From positions 186,001 through 250,000 of the forward strand of contig NC_083377.1 in NCBI RefSeq assembly GCF_029542785.1: DNA of 64,000 nt. Direction: 5' to 3'. Source of the DNA: Malassezia japonica (lineage: Eukaryota > Basidiomycota > Malasseziomycetes > Malasseziales > Malasseziaceae). The notes beneath the pieces are model-generated. The model did no database searches and was not told the origin of the DNA. It saw nothing but the letters and a program-made list of their open reading frames with translations. Position numbers and translations under genes: made by a program. How positions within the stretch are numbered: the first letter of the stretch is position 1; each line of letters starts with the position of its first letter. Shown one piece after another: positions 59,189 to 64,000 of this stretch.

Positions 59189-60210
59189 ATGAGTACGCAA
59201 GTGGAACTCGGAACGGTTTTCAAGGGTAGCAAGAGCGGCAAGATTGTCCAAGCCAAGGGCGCTACGCGCGAGCTGCACCCCAGCAGGTGGTGATCGATAT
59301 CGCCTACTCGGGCCTGTGTGGCACTGACCTGCACTTCCGCAAGGCCGATATGGTGCTGGGCCACGAAGGCGTCGGTGTCATCTCGCAGGTCGGCAGCGAT
59401 GTCAAGGTGCTCAAGGTCGGCGACCGTGTCGGCTGGGGCTACAACCACGACGCCTGCGGCTACTGCAATCAGTGCTGGTCCGGTGATGACATCCTGTGCC
59501 CTGAGCGCCAGATGTACGGCAGCGCAGACCTCGACTTTGGTAGTTTCGGCGACCGTGCAGTGCTCAATGCGATGTACGTGCACAAGATTCCCGACAACAT
59601 ACCCCTTCGCCTCGCTGGCCCTCTGCAGTGTGGTGGTGCGACCGTGTACGCTGCGATTGTGAACTCGGCCATCCGCCCTCGTGACCGTGTGGGTGTGCTG
59701 GGTCTCGGTGGCCTTGGCCACCTTGCTGTGCAGTACCTTGCCAAGATGGGTTGCGATGTGGTCGTGTTCAGCGGCACCGACAACAAGAAGCAGCAGGCCT
59801 TTGAGCTCGGCGCTACCGACTTTGTTGCCACCAAAGGAAACCCTAAGTTTGAGGGTGTGAAGCCGATCGACCACCTCCTTGTCTCTACGAACCAGCAGCC
59901 CGACTGGAATACCTACTTTTCGATCCTCGCTCCCAACGGCTCGATTGTTCCGCTGTCCGTGTCGTTCGAGGAGATGAAGCACCCCTATGCGGACATTCTC
60001 ATGAAGCAGCTCAAGATCACCGGTAGCCTCGTGGCCAACCGCCAGGTGCACCGCGAGATGCTCGAGTTCACCGCGCGTCACGGCATCAAGCCGATGGTTG
60101 AGGAGCTCCCGATGACCGAGGAAGGCCTCAACACTGCCTTTGACCGCCTTGAGAAGGGTGATGTGCGCTACCGCTTCGTCCTCAAGTCGCAGACGACCAA
60201 CGCCGAGTAA
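59189..60210 (+). pseudogene. ADH array copy 3, frameshifted by a one-base C deletion
   Basis: Same as copy 2 except that the C5 tract near 59277-59280 has four C. From the normal start the frame ends after 34 residues at TGA 59291-59293. The remaining 300-plus codons stay open in the other frame and keep all motifs. Either a real lesion or an assembly error. Confidence 0.75.
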
Positions 60211-60377
60211 CTAGTTCGTAGCATGACAGGCCCCAGCCTTGACATCTCCACATCAATTGCGCCATGCGCGCATTCTGCTAGACGTGAGCGGTTCTTCTAG
60301 AAACGTTTAGTCATGCTACGTCATATCTTTGGTCTGTGCCCGGTGGCACACGACTGATAGCGTCCTTTCAGAACATC

Positions 60378-61399
60378 ATGAGTACGCAAGTGGAACTCGG
60401 AACGGTTTTCAAGGGTAGCAAGAGCGGCAAGATTGTCCAAGCCAAGGGCGCTACGCGCGAGCTGCACCCCAGCAGGTGGTGATCGATATCGCCTACTCGG
60501 GCCTGTGTGGCACTGACCTGCACTTCCGCAAGGCCGATATGGTGCTGGGCCACGAAGGCGTCGGTGTCATCTCGCAGGTCGGCAGCGATGTCAAGGTGCT
60601 CAAGGTCGGCGACCGTGTCGGCTGGGGCTACAACCACGACGCCTGCGGCTACTGCAATCAGTGCTGGTCCGGTGATGACATCCTGTGCCCTGAGCGCCAG
60701 ATGTACGGCAGCGCAGACCTCGACTTTGGTAGTTTCGGCGACCGTGCAGTGCTCAATGCGATGTACGTGCACAAGATTCCCGACAACATACCCCTTCGCC
60801 TCGCTGGCCCTCTGCAGTGTGGTGGTGCGACCGTGTACGCTGCGATTGTGAACTCGGCCATCCGCCCTCGTGACCGTGTGGGTGTGCTGGGTCTCGGTGG
60901 CCTTGGCCACCTTGCTGTGCAGTACCTTGCCAAGATGGGTTGCGATGTGGTCGTGTTCAGCGGCACCGACAACAAGAAGCAGCAGGCCTTTGAGCTCGGC
61001 GCTACCGACTTTGTTGCCACCAAAGGAAACCCTAAGTTTGAGGGTGTGAAGCCGATCGACCACCTCCTTGTCTCTACGAACCAGCAGCCCGACTGGAATA
61101 CCTACTTTTCGATCCTCGCTCCCAACGGCTCGATTGTTCCGCTGTCCGTGTCGTTCGAGGAGATGAAGCACCCCTATGCGGACATTCTCATGAAGCAGCT
61201 CAAGATCACCGGTAGCCTCGTGGCCAACCGCCAGGTGCACCGCGAGATGCTCGAGTTCACCGCGCGTCACGGCATCAAGCCGATGGTTGAGGAGCTCCCG
61301 ATGACCGAGGAAGGCCTCAACACTGCCTTTGACCGCCTTGAGAAGGGTGATGTGCGCTACCGCTTCGTCCTCAAGTCGCAGACGACCAACGCCGAGTAA
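60378..61399 (+). pseudogene. ADH array copy 4, same frameshift
   Basis: 1189 bp after copy 3, with the same C4 tract and the same early TGA. No other difference was seen by eye. Confidence 0.75.
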
Positions 61400-61566
61400 C
61401 TAGTTCGTAGCATGACAGGCCCCAGCCTTGACATCTCCACATCAATTGCGCCATGCGCGCATTCTGCTAGACGTGAGCGGTTCTTCTAGAAACGTTTAGT
61501 CATGCTACGTCATATCTTTGGTCTGTGCCCGGTGGCACACGACTGATAGCGTCCTTTCAGAACATC

Positions 61567-62588
61567 ATGAGTACGCAAGTGGAACTCGGAACGGTTTTCA
61601 AGGGTAGCAAGAGCGGCAAGATTGTCCAAGCCAAGGGCGCTACGCGCGAGCTGCACCCCAGCAGGTGGTGATCGATATCGCCTACTCGGGCCTGTGTGGC
61701 ACTGACCTGCACTTCCGCAAGGCCGATATGGTGCTGGGCCACGAAGGCGTCGGTGTCATCTCGCAGGTCGGCAGCGATGTCAAGGTGCTCAAGGTCGGCG
61801 ACCGTGTCGGCTGGGGCTACAACCACGACGCCTGCGGCTACTGCAATCAGTGCTGGTCCGGTGATGACATCCTGTGCCCTGAGCGCCAGATGTACGGCAG
61901 CGCAGACCTCGACTTTGGTAGTTTCGGCGACCGTGCAGTGCTCAATGCGATGTACGTGCACAAGATTCCCGACAACATACCCCTTCGCCTCGCTGGCCCT
62001 CTGCAGTGTGGTGGTGCGACCGTGTACGCTGCGATTGTGAACTCGGCCATCCGCCCTCGTGACCGTGTGGGTGTGCTGGGTCTCGGTGGCCTTGGCCACC
62101 TTGCTGTGCAGTACCTTGCCAAGATGGGTTGCGATGTGGTCGTGTTCAGCGGCACCGACAACAAGAAGCAGCAGGCCTTTGAGCTCGGCGCTACCGACTT
62201 TGTTGCCACCAAAGGAAACCCTAAGTTTGAGGGTGTGAAGCCGATCGACCACCTCCTTGTCTCTACGAACCAGCAGCCCGACTGGAATACCTACTTTTCG
62301 ATCCTCGCTCCCAACGGCTCGATTGTTCCGCTGTCCGTGTCGTTCGAGGAGATGAAGCACCCCTATGCGGACATTCTCATGAAGCAGCTCAAGATCACCG
62401 GTAGCCTCGTGGCCAACCGCCAGGTGCACCGCGAGATGCTCGAGTTCACCGCGCGTCACGGCATCAAGCCGATGGTTGAGGAGCTCCCGATGACCGAGGA
62501 AGGCCTCAACACTGCCTTTGACCGCCTTGAGAAGGGTGATGTGCGCTACCGCTTCGTCCTCAAGTCGCAGACGACCAACGCCGAGTAA
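61567..62588 (+). pseudogene. ADH array copy 5, same frameshift
   Basis: 1189 bp after copy 4, with the same C4 tract and early TGA. Three consecutive copies share the lesion, consistent with spread by unequal crossing over or conversion. Confidence 0.75.
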
Positions 62589-62755
62589 CTAGTTCGTAGC
62601 ATGACAGGCCCCAGCCTTGACATCTCCACATCAATTGCGCCATGCGCGCATTCTGCTAGACGTGAGCGGTTCTTCTAGAAACGTTTAGTCATGCTACGTC
62701 ATATCTTTGGTCTGTGCCCGGTGGCACACGACTGATAGCGTCCTTTCAGAACATC

Positions 62756-63778
62756 ATGAGTACGCAAGTGGAACTCGGAACGGTTTTCAAGGGTAGCAAG
62801 AGCGGCAAGATTGTCCAAGCCAAGGGCGCTACGCGCGAGCTGCACCCCCAGCAGGTGGTGATCGATATCGCCTACTCGGGCCTGTGTGGCACTGACCTGC
62901 ACTTCCGCAAGGCCGATATGGTGCTGGGCCACGAAGGCGTCGGTGTCATCTCGCAGGTCGGCAGCGATGTCAAGGTGCTCAAGGTCGGCGACCGTGTCGG
63001 CTGGGGCTACAACCACGACGCCTGCGGCTACTGCAATCAGTGCTGGTCCGGTGATGACATCCTGTGCCCTGAGCGCCAGATGTACGGCAGCGCAGACCTC
63101 GACTTTGGTAGTTTCGGCGACCGTGCAGTGCTCAATGCGATGTACGTGCACAAGATTCCCGACAACATACCCCTTCGCCTCGCTGGCCCTCTGCAGTGTG
63201 GTGGTGCGACCGTGTACGCTGCGATTGTGAACTCGGCCATCCGCCCTCGTGACCGTGTGGGTGTGCTGGGTCTCGGTGGCCTTGGCCACCTTGCTGTGCA
63301 GTACCTTGCCAAGATGGGTTGCGATGTGGTCGTGTTCAGCGGCACCGACAACAAGAAGCAGCAGGCCTTTGAGCTCGGCGCTACCGACTTTGTTGCCACC
63401 AAAGGAAACCCTAAGTTTGAGGGTGTGAAGCCGATCGACCACCTCCTTGTCTCTACGAACCAGCAGCCCGACTGGAATACCTACTTTTCGATCCTCGCTC
63501 CCAACGGCTCGATTGTTCCGCTGTCCGTGTCGTTCGAGGAGATGAAGCACCCCTATGCGGACATTCTCATGAAGCAGCTCAAGATCACCGGTAGCCTCGT
63601 GGCCAACCGCCAGGTGCACCGCGAGATGCTCGAGTTCACCGCGCGTCACGGCATCAAGCCGATGGTTGAGGAGCTCCCGATGACCGAGGAAGGCCTCAAC
63701 ACTGCCTTTGACCGCCTTGAGAAGGGTGATGTGCGCTACCGCTTCGTCCTCAAGTCGCAGACGACCAACGCCGAGTAA
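62756..63778 (+). CDS. Zinc alcohol dehydrogenase, array copy 6 (intact)
   Basis: 340 residues, C5 tract restored, and apparently the same as copy 2 throughout. Catalytic and structural zinc ligands and the NADP-type Rossmann motif are present. Confidence 0.92.
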   Translation: MSTQVELGTVFKGSKSGKIVQAKGATRELHPQQVVIDIAYSGLCGTDLHFRKADMVLGHEGVGVISQVGSDVKVLKVGDRVGWGYNHDACGYCNQCWSGDDILCPERQMYGSADLDFGSFGDRAVLNAMYVHKIPDNIPLRLAGPLQCGGATVYAAIVNSAIRPRDRVGVLGLGGLGHLAVQYLAKMGCDVVVFSGTDNKKQQAFELGATDFVATKGNPKFEGVKPIDHLLVSTNQQPDWNTYFSILAPNGSIVPLSVSFEEMKHPYADILMKQLKITGSLVANRQVHREMLEFTARHGIKPMVEELPMTEEGLNTAFDRLEKGDVRYRFVLKSQTTNAE

Positions 63779-63945
63779 CTAGTTCGTAGCATGACAGGCC
63801 CCAGCCTTGACATCTCCACATCAATTGCGCCATGCGCGCATTCTGCTAGACGTGAGCGGTTCTTCTAGAAACGTTTAGTCATGCTACGTCATATCTTTGG
63901 TCTGTGCCCGGTGGCACACGACTGATAGCGTCCTTTCAGAACATC

Positions 63946-64000
63946 ATGAGTACGCAAGTGGAACTCGGAACGGTTTTCAAGGGTAGCAAGAGCGGCAAGA
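63946..64000 (+). CDS. ADH array copy 7, cut by the window end
   Basis: The first 55 bases of another unit (MSTQVELGTVFKGSKSGK), starting 1190 bp after copy 6. The state of its C-tract lies outside the window. Confidence 0.85.
   Translation, partial: MSTQVELGTVFKGSKSGK

Larger units (their letters stand above)
57307..64000 (+). repeat. Tandem array of near-identical 1.19-kb ADH units
   Basis: Each unit is a 1023-bp gene (1022 bp in copies 3-5) plus 167 bp of spacer. The period is 1190 bp for units with a C5 tract and 1189 bp for those with C4. By eye I see no other difference from copy 2 onward. The array continues beyond the window end, so the total copy number is unknown. Confidence 0.9.

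Overview
This window comes from a compact, GC-rich fungal nuclear genome. The gene set is fungal: ROT1, GUP1, the DASH subunit DAD4, a VTC-type protein, the fungal ARG2 form of acetylglutamate synthase and neutral trehalase. Genes such as TTC1 and BCL7-like, together with the very short introns, fit a basidiomycete yeast of the Malassezia type. That placement is inferred from recall, not from a search. No rRNA, tRNA, CRISPR array or transposon was recognised.

Region 1 (1-30583) is a dense block of conserved housekeeping genes on both strands: MYG1, ZPR1, a nodulin-like MFS carrier, a DHHC acyltransferase, ATG10, a BCL7-like protein, REV7, TEN1, DUS1, a TTC1-like protein, RPT6, ELP4, ORC4, LDB17, GCD7, PIF1, PCC1, SEN15, APS1, GUP1, ARG2, ROT1, an unknown mitochondrial protein, MRP21 and DAD4. 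Divergent start codons lie 31-83 bp apart in most pairs. Convergent stop codons usually abut exactly or overlap by 4 nt. Many of the short promoters carry a CACGTG palindrome. Most introns are exactly 22 nt, with the branch site fused to the 3' splice site.

Region 2 (about 30590-41340) is a visibly AT-richer island. It holds a tandem array of eleven relatives of one secreted protein family with signal peptide and hydrophobic, GPI-like tail. I do not recognise the family. Seven copies look intact, three are damaged or doubtful, and one is a chimeric remnant. A related sequence element lies upstream of most copies.

Region 3 (41494-56494) returns to ordinary genes: a mucin-like membrane protein, YPI1, a candidate intron-containing U3 snoRNA, ERO1, ILV6, ATG7, CSN7, neutral trehalase, a DCG1-like racemase, RPP1, COX17 and a VTC1-like protein.

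Region 4 (56806-64000) is a tandem array of zinc alcohol dehydrogenases running off the window edge. From copy 2 on, the 1.19-kb units appear identical except for a one-base C-tract deletion that frameshifts copies 3-5. Coding coordinates below use splice sites read by eye and checked for frame; none has transcript support here.
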